DNA from: DATKPA01 sp051955985
Lineage (GTDB): Bacteria; Planctomycetota; Phycisphaerae; WQYP01
Length of the DNA stretch: 13,608 nucleotides
Reading direction: 5' to 3'
Assembly: GCA_051955985.1 (NCBI GenBank)
Contig: JBQCGD010000143.1
Location: 1 to 13,608, forward strand
In this document: positions 1 to 6,660 of the stretch, piece after piece
How positions within the stretch are numbered: the first letter of the stretch is position 1
Layout: each line of letters opens with the position of its first letter
The notes under the pieces: generated by a model
The model's database searches: none
The model's input: only the letters and a program-made list of their open reading frames with translations
Told to the model about the DNA's origin: nothing
Position numbers and translations under genes: made by a program

Positions 1-92
1 CATCGCTGCTGCGGCTGGTCTCCGCGGTCCTCGTGGAAATCGACGAAGAATGGACCACTGGAAAAGTTTACTTGAACCTGGAAAACCCCTGA
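1..92 (+). CDS. IS256-family (mutator-type) transposase, C-terminal fragment
   Basis: The window opens inside this gene, with the first full codon at base 3. The visible 29 residues begin SLLRLVSAVLVEIDEEW and end NLENP before a TGA at 90-92. In IS256 transposases this follows the conserved ERLNKEIKRR-type segment, and a run of the form SLLRL(V/I)xAVLxExxEEW closes the DDE-fold protein, so the family call is firm although only the last 7-8% of a roughly 400-residue protein is present. The catalytic acidic residues lie outside the window, so whether the copy is intact cannot be judged. The TGA is followed 48 bases later by the proposed terminal inverted repeat, the usual spacing for this family. 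Confidence 0.85.
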   Translation, partial: SLLRLVSAVLVEIDEEWTTGKVYLNLENP

Positions 93-114
93 CCCGCCTA
101 CGACAAACGATCGC

Positions 115-140
115 TTTTACAGAAAGAAGGTTGCTTTATC
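115..140 (-). repeat. IS256-type right terminal inverted repeat
   Basis: Read on the minus strand from base 140, the end begins GATAAAGCAACC and continues to CTGTAAAAG. The outer GATAAAG and inner TGTAAA blocks agree with the remembered IS256 terminus and the middle does not. The matching left repeat is beyond the window, so this rests on similarity and on its position just after the transposase stop. Confidence 0.6.
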
Positions 141-347
141 AAAGAACAATTCGAAGTGAAACTCCTCAGCCCTGCTCAATACGGCCTCGTTCATCCGATG
201 AAGGGTGCCGACTTGCACGATGCTCTTTATGACTGGGTTTGGAACCTTAGCGACTACCGCGATCTCCTGATGGTGAGGGAAAACTTCGGCCAGGGAGAAT
301 CCGTCAAATGGACCATATCAAGCGAACGAAAAGACCCGCAACGTTGA
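141..347 (+). pseudogene. Possible 3' remnant of a gene interrupted by the insertion sequence (hypothetical)
   Basis: Immediately after the proposed IS boundary a reading frame runs without a stop to TGA at 345-347. A GTG at 156 gives 63 residues (start MKLLSPAQYGLVHPMKG, end SSERKDPQR). The same frame is open back through the IS tail to base 93, as expected if the insertion cut an older gene. The protein is rich in Trp, Tyr and Asp (DALYDWVWNLSDYRD) and matches no family I recognise. Base composition is clearly lower in GC than the flanking pth and rplY genes, with many A- and T-ending codons, so it may be acquired DNA. No convincing ribosome-binding site precedes the GTG. It could equally be a chance open frame. 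Confidence 0.3.
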
Positions 348-394
348 TCCGTTGCCCATACCAAGACACCCGCATCCCCCTCACCCGAAAGTGG

Positions 395-414
395 GGCCGA
401 CGCCCTCGTCGGCC
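395..414. repeat. Perfect GC-rich palindrome (8-bp stem, 4-base loop)
   Basis: GGCCGACG at 395-402 pairs exactly with CGTCGGCC at 407-414 around a CCCT loop. There is no T-run on either strand directly after it, so it is not a standard intrinsic terminator, although it lies downstream of pth on the minus strand. It resembles the GC-rich dispersed palindromes of PVC-group genomes; that comparison is from memory. Confidence 0.6.
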
Positions 415-444
415 AATCCGATAAAAAGAAAATCTGCGAACCGA

Positions 445-520
445 ATGATGCCACTCCACCTCCACCTCATCGACACCAACCCCGTCGTCGCCGGCGCCCT
501 CCGCACCGCCTTCCAACCTT
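445..520 (+). pseudogene. Possible N-terminal remnant of a macro-domain (ADP-ribose-binding) protein
   Basis: Two adjacent ATG codons (445, 448) open a frame whose first two dozen residues, MMPLHLHLIDTNPVVAGA then LRTAF, resemble the opening beta strand and helix of macro-domain proteins of the form LxLxDxNPxxVxALRxAF. After about base 520 the similarity ends: the frame becomes Pro/Arg/Lys-rich and runs on antisense through pth. An intact macro domain would continue with a strand and then a Ser-Pro-Ala-Asn-(S/A)-type ligand loop, absent here. C-ending codons within the fragment look like real coding sequence. I infer a gene truncated by deletion near 520, close to the IS scar. The match is short, so chance is possible. 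Confidence 0.35.
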
Positions 521-540
521 CTCACGAGACGGGAAATTCC

Positions 541-600
541 CGCCCAAACCGCCCCAAAACGCGCCCAAAACCGTGCGAAACCCGTCCAAAACCCATTCCC
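541..600. repeat. Degenerate C-rich tandem repeat (CGCCCAAAACC-like)
   Basis: Several loosely repeated units of 9-13 bases, each a C-run followed by AAA or AAAA (CGCCCAAAC, CGCCCCAAAACG, CGCCCAAAACCG, CGTCCAAAACC), fill the gap downstream of the pth stop. Just before them CGGGAA and TTCCCG (530-542) form a small palindrome. No function is evident. Confidence 0.45.
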
Positions 601-624
601 CCACCCCCTGAGAGAGCAAAATTT

Positions 625-1221
625 CTACCCTTTTTCGCCCGCATTGAACTTGTTCATCGCCGCCGTGATCCCCTCACCCACCCACACCCCCATCCCCTCC
701 ACCGCCGCTTTCAACGCCCCCTCCACCTTCGGCTTCTGCTCCGCCGAAAACGGCTCCAGCACATACGTCTTCTGCGGCACCCGCCCCGGCGGATCCACCC
801 CAATGCGCAACCTGTTGTAATCCATACCCTTACGCCCCGCCGCAAAAGCAAAATTCCCCATCGCCGCCTCAATATCCTTCAGCCCGTTATGCCCCCCAGC
901 CGACCCCGACGCCCGCAGCCGAATCGTCCCCACCGGCAACGCAATGTCATCCACCACCACCAGCAACTCCTCGATCCCCAGCTTGAAATACCCCATCGCC
1001 GAAGCCACCGCCTGCCCCGATAAGTTCATATATGTCTGAGGCTTAAGCAAAATCACCTTCTCCCCGCCCACCAGCACATCCGCCACAAACGACTGATGCG
1101 CCACCCGAAAATTCGCTGCCCCATGCTTCTGCGCAAACAGATCCACCGCCATAAACCCCACGTTATGCCGCGTCCGCTCATACTGCGTCCCCGGATTCCC
1201 AAGTCCCACAATCAACTTCAT
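625..1221 (-). CDS. pth: Peptidyl-tRNA hydrolase
   Basis: Cytoplasmic hydrolase that cleaves the ester bond of peptidyl-tRNAs dropped by the ribosome, releasing tRNA for reuse. The 198 residues match the usual family length. The start MKLIVGLGNPG, the catalytic region TRHNVGF, YMNLSG, VVDDIALPVG and the GGHNGLKDIE block are all present. By motif alignment to the E. coli enzyme the functional residues are N9, catalytic H19, N66, D91 and N112. The ATG (1219-1221) is preceded by a GGGGTGAG-like ribosome-binding site at a suitable distance. It lies downstream of rplY on the same strand, the common rplY-pth arrangement, and is probably co-transcribed. The 137-bp gap contains two perfect hairpins but no clear T-run on the minus strand, so read-through is likely. 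Confidence 0.97.
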   Translation of the reverse strand: MKLIVGLGNPGTQYERTRHNVGFMAVDLFAQKHGAANFRVAHQSFVADVLVGGEKVILLKPQTYMNLSGQAVASAMGYFKLGIEELLVVVDDIALPVGTIRLRASGSAGGHNGLKDIEAAMGNFAFAAGRKGMDYNRLRIGVDPPGRVPQKTYVLEPFSAEQKPKVEGALKAAVEGMGVWVGEGITAAMNKFNAGEKG

Positions 1222-1241
1222 TTACACTCACCCCGTTTAGC

Positions 1242-1259
1242 CCCGGCCCTCGGGCCGGG
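1242..1259. repeat. Perfect GC palindrome between rplY and pth
   Basis: CCCGGCCC (1242-1249) and GGGCCGGG (1252-1259) are exact inverted copies separated by TC. Read on the minus strand it is followed by GCTAAACGGGG, not a T-run, so it is not a classic terminator. It would form just upstream of the pth ribosome-binding site in an rplY-pth transcript and could affect pth translation or RNA processing. Confidence 0.55.
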
Positions 1260-1285
1260 AAACAAAAACCCCAAGTATAAAACAA

Positions 1286-1317
1286 AAGAAGCAAGAAGGT
1301 CACCCTTCTTGCTTCTT
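1286..1317. repeat. 14-bp perfect inverted repeat of GAAG/CTTC type
   Basis: AAGAAGCAAGAAGG (1286-1299) and CCTTCTTGCTTCTT (1304-1317) pair perfectly around a TCAC loop, just downstream of the rplY stop on the minus strand. A further CTTGCTTCTTG follows at about 1324. There is no T-run on the minus strand. It shares its purine/pyrimidine style with the array between lysS and the permease gene (3935-4033). Confidence 0.6.
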
Positions 1318-1358
1318 GGTACTTGCTTCTTGATTCTAACCTACAGCCTCTCCAGCAA

Positions 1359-2057
1359 TTACTTCTTCGCCGGAGCCGCCGCCTTCCCACCCGCCGGCGC
1401 CGCAGCCCCTTCCGCCCCTTCCTCTTCCTTCTTCTTCCCAATCACTTCCGGCTCGGTCGCCGTCGGTGCCGCCGCTTCCGCCGCCACCTCTTCCTTCACC
1501 GTACGCACCTGCGCGATGATCTTTTCCGGATGGTCCAGAAGTGTCGCTCCCTCCGGCAGTTGCACTTCCTTCGCATGCAGGATCCCATGCAGCTCCAGGT
1601 TCTCCACGTTCACGCGGATCGAATCCGGAATCGCCAGCGGCGACACTTCCAACTCAATCTCCGACGCCTGCGTCTCCAGAATCCCGCCTTCCTTCGCGCC
1701 CTTCGGCGTCCCGCGGAATTCCAGCGACACCTTCACCGTCACCTTCTTGTTCGGATCAATCCGAAGCAGGTCCACATGCTCCACCGTCGTCTGAAGATAA
1801 TCGTATTGCACGTCTTGGATTAGGAACTTCTCGGTCTTCCCGTCCAACGTCGCTTCCAGGATGTGCGACCCCGAGCGAAGCACCGACAGCGTCTCCGAGT
1901 GCGGCAACGCAATCGCCACCGGCTCCTTCGCCAGCCCGTAAACCACGCCCGGCAACTTGCCCGACGCCCGCAGGTACTGCGCCTTGCGCGACCCGCGCTC
2001 CTTCCGAACTTCCAGCGCCACCGGCTTGCTCTGATGCGGAACTGCTGTCTTGGCCAT
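1359..2057 (-). CDS. rplY: Large ribosomal subunit protein bL25 (TL5/Ctc form)
   Basis: Ribosomal protein that binds 5S rRNA in the large subunit. At 232 residues it is the long TL5/Ctc form, not the ~95-residue E. coli form. The N-terminal 5S-binding domain (about 11-100) carries RGSRKAQYLR and GKLPGVVYG and ends near VEHVDLLRID. The C-terminal beta domain spans about 105-190 and includes VSLEFRGTPKGAKEGG. The last ~40 residues are a low-complexity Ala/Glu/Pro/Lys tail, probably disordered and common in long L25 proteins. The ATG is supported by GAGGAA eight bases upstream on the minus strand. A candidate promoter lies about 120 bp upstream. pth follows in the same direction; lysS diverges. 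Confidence 0.96.
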   Translation of the reverse strand: MAKTAVPHQSKPVALEVRKERGSRKAQYLRASGKLPGVVYGLAKEPVAIALPHSETLSVLRSGSHILEATLDGKTEKFLIQDVQYDYLQTTVEHVDLLRIDPNKKVTVKVSLEFRGTPKGAKEGGILETQASEIELEVSPLAIPDSIRVNVENLELHGILHAKEVQLPEGATLLDHPEKIIAQVRTVKEEVAAEAAAPTATEPEVIGKKKEEEGAEGAAAPAGGKAAAPAKK

Positions 2058-2179
2058 GACTTATATTCCTCGTCTTGGGGAGCGCCGACTCTCAACGTGT
2101 GCGGGCCGAAATCCGGCTCCTCTGGCACCGTTTACCATGAGCACTCCACCCCTTTCGCTGCCTTTTGGGCAGATCGAAA

Positions 2180-2208
2180 ATTGTACGAAAATCCGGGAAT
2201 TGAGTCCA
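2180..2208 (-). promoter_or_regulatory. Candidate sigma-70 promoter for rplY-pth
   Basis: On the minus strand TGGACT (2208-2203, four of six to TTGACA) is followed after exactly 17 bases by TACAAT (2185-2180, five of six to TATAAT). A start near 2173 would give an rplY leader of about 115 bases. The leader ends in the GAGGAA ribosome-binding site. Confidence 0.55.
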
Positions 2209-2226
2209 GCTTCATCCCACGCCTGC

Positions 2227-2255
2227 TTACGCGAATCCCCTTTCCCCGCTACAAT
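2227..2255 (+). promoter_or_regulatory. Weak candidate promoter for lysS
   Basis: TACAAT at 2250-2255 is the same -10 hexamer proposed for rplY on the other strand. The element 17 bases upstream, TTACGC, is poor. A start near 2262 would leave a leader of about 29 bases before the ATG at 2291. The call rests mostly on the -10. Confidence 0.35.
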
Positions 2256-2290
2256 CCGGGACTCGACCTCTCTTGCCCGAAGGACGGATC

Positions 2291-3928
2291 ATGACGGCCC
2301 CCGAAAACCCCCAATACAAAGACCGCGTCGCCAAACTGGAAAAGTGGAAGAGCCTCGGCGTCGATCCCTATGGCCAGCGGACGGACGGACTTATGCGCAT
2401 CATCGACGCACGCGCCGTCCACAAGGGCGTCGAGACGACGCCTCACGATGGCACCGAAACTGTCAAAGTCGCCGGACGCATCGTCTTGCTCCGCGGCAAA
2501 GGCAAATTGATCTTTCTCACCCTGCAGGATTGGACCGGCCGCATCCAGGTAGGCCTCTCCAAGCAGGCGTTCGAAGCCGCCGGCACCTGGCCGCAGACCG
2601 CTCTTTTCGAACTCGGCGACGTCATGTGGTTCGAAGGTAAGGTCGGTCACTCCAACACCAACGAAATCACCATCTGGGCGACCGGTTTCGGCCTCCTCAG
2701 CAAGGCCCTACTCCCCCCGCCCGACAAATTCCACGGCCTTTCCGACACCGAACTCCGCTACCGCCAGCGCTACGTCGATCTGTTCGCAAACCCTGATTCC
2801 ATGGACGTTTTCCTCTTCCGCTCCCAGATGATGGACTCCATCCGCTCCTTCCTCAAAGGCCGAAATTTCGTCGAAGTGGAAACCCCCATGATGCAGGCCA
2901 TCGCGGGGGGGGCGGCGGCGCGGCCGTTCATCACCCACCACAACGCCCTCAACATCGATCTTTTCATGCGCATCAGCCCCGAACTCTACCTCAAACGCCT
3001 CATGGTTGGCGGCATGGAACGCGTCTTCGAAATCAACCGCAACTTCCGCAACGAAGGCATCGACACCACCCACAACCCTGAATTCACGATGATGGAGGTC
3101 TACCAGGCCTACTCCGACCTCGCCGGCATGATGGAACTCACCGAATCCCTCGTCGTCCGCCTCGCCAAAGAGCGCCTCGCCGGTCTCGGCAAACCCGCCG
3201 ATCACCCGCTGCATCTCCAGTACGGAGAACGCATTATCGATTACACCCCGCCCTTCGACCGCGTCAGCTACGCCGCCCTTTTCAAGGAACACGTCGGCGT
3301 CGAAATGAGCGACACCGAAGGCGTCAAGCGCATCGCCGAGGAACGCGGCCTCCATGGCGTGGCCGCAAAAGAGCACGATGTCATCGTCGGCGAACTCTTC
3401 GAACAGCTTGCCGAACCCGCACTTAAGACACGCAACCGCCCCACCTTCCTCTACGACTACCCCGCCGCCCTCTGCCCCCTCACCCGCCGCAAGCCCGGGG
3501 ATCCCCACATCGCCGAACGCTTCGAGCTCTACGTCGCCGGCATGGAACTCGCCAACGCCTACACCGAGCTCAACGACCCCTTCATCCAGGAAGAAACCTT
3601 CTCCAAGCAACTCGCCGGCCAGAAGGAAGAGGATTCCATGGCGAAAATGGATGAGGATTTCATCACGTCGCTGCGGTACGGCATGCCGCCGGCGGGCGGA
3701 CTGGGAGTGGGGATTGATCGGCTGGCGATGCTGATGACGAATCGGGAGAGCATCCGCGACGTGGTGCTGTTTCCGCTCTTGAAGCCACGGGCGGAGGACA
3801 TCAGCGAAGCGCAGATGGAGGCCGACGTAAACAAGTTCGTCGCAGGACTTAACGCCACCGCCGCCGTCCATCCCACAATGTTTGTTTTAGAAAAGGACGG
3901 CACTTTGCGGATACTGGATGTGGAGTGA
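2291..3928 (+). CDS. lysS: Lysyl-tRNA synthetase, class II
   Basis: Cytoplasmic enzyme that activates lysine with ATP and charges tRNA-Lys. The 545 residues hold an N-terminal OB-fold anticodon-binding domain (about 57-140, with GRIVLLRGKGKLIFLTLQD) and the class II catalytic core: motif 1 near GRNFVEVETPMM (190-201), motif 2 FEINRNFRNEGID with HNPEFTMME (246-269) and motif 3 GLGVGIDRLAM (about 470-480). I chose ATG 2291 because GAAGGA lies six to seven bases before it; a TTG at 2273 in the same frame adds six unconserved residues and is less likely. It is somewhat longer than the typical ~500 residues. Third positions are C-rich for most of the gene but G-rich over about 3640-3830, and a run of eight Gs (2905-2912) encodes the conserved AGGAAARPF stretch. 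Confidence 0.97.
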   Translation: MTAPENPQYKDRVAKLEKWKSLGVDPYGQRTDGLMRIIDARAVHKGVETTPHDGTETVKVAGRIVLLRGKGKLIFLTLQDWTGRIQVGLSKQAFEAAGTWPQTALFELGDVMWFEGKVGHSNTNEITIWATGFGLLSKALLPPPDKFHGLSDTELRYRQRYVDLFANPDSMDVFLFRSQMMDSIRSFLKGRNFVEVETPMMQAIAGGAAARPFITHHNALNIDLFMRISPELYLKRLMVGGMERVFEINRNFRNEGIDTTHNPEFTMMEVYQAYSDLAGMMELTESLVVRLAKERLAGLGKPADHPLHLQYGERIIDYTPPFDRVSYAALFKEHVGVEMSDTEGVKRIAEERGLHGVAAKEHDVIVGELFEQLAEPALKTRNRPTFLYDYPAALCPLTRRKPGDPHIAERFELYVAGMELANAYTELNDPFIQEETFSKQLAGQKEEDSMAKMDEDFITSLRYGMPPAGGLGVGIDRLAMLMTNRESIRDVVLFPLLKPRAEDISEAQMEADVNKFVAGLNATAAVHPTMFVLEKDGTLRILDVE

Positions 3929-3934
3929 TTGTGA

Positions 3935-4033
3935 GAAGTCAGAAGTCAGAAGAGAGGAGACAGAAGCGATGATCGCTTCATCTCCGGCTTCTGGTTCCTT
4001 ACTTCTGTCTACCGGCTTCTGACTTCTGGCTTC
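3935..4033. repeat. Array of GAAGTC/CTTCTG inverted repeats with a central hairpin
   Basis: GAAGTCAGAAG occurs twice in overlapping tandem (3935-3945, 3942-3952) and its exact reverse complement CTTCTGACTTC at 4016-4026, with further CTTCTG copies between. In the centre GAAGCGA (3963-3969) pairs with TCGCTTC (3973-3979), extended after a short bulge by GGAGA (3956-3960) with TCTCC (3981-3985). The structure fills the 113-bp gap between lysS and the permease gene. No T-run follows the central hairpin on the plus strand, so any terminator role would be partial. Confidence 0.6.
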
Positions 4034-4041
4034 TTCCGTCT

Positions 4042-5928
4042 ATGTACAAACTTTTCCTCACCCTCCGTTACCTCACCCGCAAAAAGATCGTGATTTTCCC
4101 GATTCTGGTGGTGTGGCTGTGCGTCATGATGATGATCATCGTGACCTCCATCATGGGCGGCTTCGTCGAACACGTGCAGCAGGCGAACCGGGATTTGCTG
4201 GGGGATATCATTATCTCGAGCAACAATCCGGCGTATGGGTGGGCACGGTACGATGAGTTGCAGGCAGCCCTGAAGAAGCAGTTCCCGGAGATTCAAGCGA
4301 CCACGCCGACAATCCAGGCCTACGGCCTTATCTCCGCTCCAAGCGGAACGGCGCCGGTGCAGGTGGAGGGGATCGACCCCGTGGGGCGTGCAAAGGTAAG
4401 TCATTTCGGGGAGACGCTTTATCAGCAGCATATTGCGCCAATGAATGCGGTGGAGGACCTCGAGGGAGCGCTTCCGGCGACCGGGGCAGAGCTGCAGTCG
4501 CGGGCGATGAAAGCGCGGGACACCACGCTTGCGCGGTTCAAGGCGGCCGATGAAGCGGCGAACAACGAGTATTCGATCGCAGTGGGGGGCAAGAAGCGGC
4601 CCGCGTATGAGACGCTGAACCTCTGGGCTCTGTGGGGCCTGGTGATTGTGGCGGTGATTGAAGTGTGGATCCTGCGCAAGCGGCGGAGCGGGTGGCGGTG
4701 GTTGGCCGCCGGGGCGACGGGGGTGGTGGGCCTTGCGGCGATTGGGATGCTGCTCGCCTGGCCGGTGATGTTTCCGGAGAAATACGAAGCGTTGCGGTTT
4801 GAGAATGTGCGGGATGCGGCGGGGCAGGCGCAACTGGAATTGACGCGGGCGGATCGGACGGTGCAATTTGCGGCGACCTTGCCGGACGCCCAGCGGTACA
4901 CGTCGCGCGAGGAATTGGTGAAGGCGCTGGTCCCGGCGGAGCCATCGTTCAAGGTGCCCGGGGCATCAGCGACGCAAGGGGAAGGGGACGAGGAGCCGGT
5001 GCAGGGGTGTTTTGCGGGCTCCTATGTGATTATGAACCGGGACAAGCGGGGGAATTTTGAGCGGAGCGAGGCGCCGGATTACCTGCCGGTGAAACTGACG
5101 ATCGTGCCGATCTCGCAGCATGGTTCGCTGGCGGATCGCTCGCCGAACACGGAGCCGTTCATCGTCGTCGACGACGCCTACACGGGTGTGTTCGATGTCG
5201 ATTCGATGTACGTCTATGCACCATTCGCCAAGGTTCAGGCCATGGCGAACATGCGGAACACGGTGCTGAGCGAAGGGGATCCCGGGTGGAAGCCGCCGCG
5301 CTGCAGCGAGGTGTTGATCAAGCTGAAGCCGGGGGTGCCGAAGGAGCAGTTGGACATTTTCCGGGCACAGGTGCAGCAGGCGGTGGAGAAGTTTCAGGAT
5401 GCACATCCCGATGCCAGCAACGAATCGCTGGACGTGAAGACGTGGTACGAAAAGCAGGCGAAGTACCTCGGTGCCGTGGAAAACGAGAAGAACATGATGA
5501 CGTTCATTCTCGGGCTGATGTCGCTGGTGGTGATCGTCGTGATCTTCCTGATTTTTTACATGATCGTGCGGGACAAGACGCGCGACATCGGCATCATTAA
5601 GGCGGTGGGCGGGGCGGAAGAAGGCGTGGCCGCGATCTTCGTGACGTATGGCGCCTTCATCGGCGTGGTGGGGGGGCTGCTGGGGGTGGTGTGCGGAGTG
5701 GAGTTTGTGCTGCACACAAACCAGATTCACGAGTGGATTTACCACATGACAGGCGTCATCATCTGGGACCGCTCGGTGTACGTCTTCGACAAAATTCCGG
5801 ACACGGTCGATCCGCGCGAGGTGGCGATTTATTTCCTCTCGGCGGTGATTGCGGGGGTCGTCGGGGCGGCGATACCGGCGATCGTGGCAGCGTCGCAGGA
5901 CCCGGTGAAAGCGGTGCGGTATGAGTGA
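4042..5928 (+). CDS. LolC/LolE (FtsX-like) ABC transporter permease with extra transmembrane hairpin
   Basis: Inner-membrane subunit of a Lol/MacB-type ABC transporter, likely extracting lipoproteins for the outer membrane together with the ATPase encoded next. Residues 17-37 form the first membrane helix after the cytoplasmic RYLTRKK segment; a periplasmic domain follows; three C-terminal helices lie near 484-507, 530-555 and 596-615. KTRDIGIIKAVGG between the first two of these is the FtsX-fold coupling signature, and the C-terminus DPVKAVRYE is typical. The protein has 628 residues against about 400-415 for LolC or LolE. Part of the excess is a helix pair inside the periplasmic domain (194-211 and 221-243) joined by a basic RKRRSGWRW loop. 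The ATG has no clear ribosome-binding site. There is one permease here, so the complex is probably homodimeric (LolF-like). Lipoprotein as substrate is inferred. Confidence 0.85.
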   Translation: MYKLFLTLRYLTRKKIVIFPILVVWLCVMMMIIVTSIMGGFVEHVQQANRDLLGDIIISSNNPAYGWARYDELQAALKKQFPEIQATTPTIQAYGLISAPSGTAPVQVEGIDPVGRAKVSHFGETLYQQHIAPMNAVEDLEGALPATGAELQSRAMKARDTTLARFKAADEAANNEYSIAVGGKKRPAYETLNLWALWGLVIVAVIEVWILRKRRSGWRWLAAGATGVVGLAAIGMLLAWPVMFPEKYEALRFENVRDAAGQAQLELTRADRTVQFAATLPDAQRYTSREELVKALVPAEPSFKVPGASATQGEGDEEPVQGCFAGSYVIMNRDKRGNFERSEAPDYLPVKLTIVPISQHGSLADRSPNTEPFIVVDDAYTGVFDVDSMYVYAPFAKVQAMANMRNTVLSEGDPGWKPPRCSEVLIKLKPGVPKEQLDIFRAQVQQAVEKFQDAHPDASNESLDVKTWYEKQAKYLGAVENEKNMMTFILGLMSLVVIVVIFLIFYMIVRDKTRDIGIIKAVGGAEEGVAAIFVTYGAFIGVVGGLLGVVCGVEFVLHTNQIHEWIYHMTGVIIWDRSVYVFDKIPDTVDPREVAIYFLSAVIAGVVGAAIPAIVAASQDPVKAVRYE

Positions 5929-6643
5929 GCTCATTCGCCTGCAGAACATTCACAAGTCGTACGAGATGGGGCCCGACCTGGTGCCGGTGCTCAAGGGAGT
6001 GGACCTCGTCGTCAACGAAGGGGAGTTTGTGGCGATCATGGGGGCGTCCGGTTCGGGAAAGTCGACGCTGCTGCACATCGCGGGGGTGCTGGATCAGCCG
6101 GACGAAATTCCAGGAAATGGGAAGAAACGGGAACTGGGGGAGGTCTATTTCCGGGGCAAACCCGTCTCCGCGCTCGGCCGGTGGGGGCGGCACAAGCTGC
6201 GGAACCACCAGTTCGGGTTTGTGTTTCAGTTTTATCATTTGCTGCCGGAATTGAATGTGCTGGAGAACGTGTTATTGCCGGCAATGGTAGATGCGCCGAT
6301 GTACAAAGCGCTGATCCGGGCACGGCCGCGGAAGGGGGAGGCCCTCACTCTCCTGGACGCCTTCGGCCTGACCCAGCGTCTCAAACATCGCCCGGGCCAG
6401 CTGTCCGGCGGCGAGCGGCAGCGCGTCGCGATCGCGCGGGCGCTCATCAATCAGCCGGCGCTGCTGTTGGCCGACGAACCCACCGGAAACCTGGATGCGA
6501 AAACGGGACGCACAATCCTCGACGTGCTCCTGGGCCTTCACAGGGATCGCGGGCAGACCATGCTGCTCGTCACGCATGACCCGAATGTCGCAAAGCTGGC
6601 CGACCGAACGGTGCACCTCGCAGAGGGGCGAATCGTGGGGTGA
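5921..6643 (+). CDS. lolD: Lol/MacB-type ABC transporter ATPase (LolD-like)
   Basis: Cytoplasmic ATPase that powers the permease encoded just upstream. The 240 residues contain Walker A GASGSGKST (41-49), Q-loop Q103 in VFQFYHLLPELNVLENV, ABC signature LSGGERQRVAIARAL (161-175), Walker B LLLADEP (181-187) with D-loop GNLD, and H-loop H219 in LLVTHD. The QFYHLLPELNVLENVLLP stretch is characteristic of the LolD/MacB/FtsE group. A short insertion between Walker A and the Q-loop (about 61-74, EIPGNGKKRELGE) is slightly longer than usual. The ATG lies within the last codons of the permease gene (8-bp overlap), which indicates translational coupling. Codon third positions turn from G-rich to C-rich near 6340 without any break in the protein. 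Confidence 0.93.
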   Translation: MSELIRLQNIHKSYEMGPDLVPVLKGVDLVVNEGEFVAIMGASGSGKSTLLHIAGVLDQPDEIPGNGKKRELGEVYFRGKPVSALGRWGRHKLRNHQFGFVFQFYHLLPELNVLENVLLPAMVDAPMYKALIRARPRKGEALTLLDAFGLTQRLKHRPGQLSGGERQRVAIARALINQPALLLADEPTGNLDAKTGRTILDVLLGLHRDRGQTMLLVTHDPNVAKLADRTVHLAEGRIVG

Positions 6644-6660
6644 TTGGAGTTAGGATGGGA

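Larger units (their letters stand above)
1..140 (+). mobile_element. Right end of an IS256-family insertion sequence (left part outside window)
   Basis: The segment holds the last codons of an IS256-family transposase, then a short non-coding tail. The tail ends in TTTACA (115-120) and CTTTATC (134-140). Read inward from base 140 the end is GATAAAG followed about 14 bases later by TGTAAAA, which matches my memory of the IS256 terminal inverted repeat in its outer heptamer and inner TGTAAA block. I therefore place the element boundary at base 140. The 8-9 bases from 141 would be the target duplication, but the left end is not in the window to confirm it. Confidence 0.75.

Noticed and set aside
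395..414. Rho-independent terminator for pth
   Set aside because: The stem is perfect but no T-run follows on the minus strand and it lies more than 200 bases beyond the stop.
352..1023. A 223-codon plus-strand open frame from the IS-side gap into pth
   Set aside because: Beyond about base 520 it is Pro/Arg/His-rich and antisense to pth. Only the segment 445-520 was kept, as a possible macro-domain remnant.
2708..3871. A 387-codon minus-strand open frame inside lysS
   Set aside because: Antisense to conserved class II synthetase motifs; no recognisable family or ribosome-binding site.
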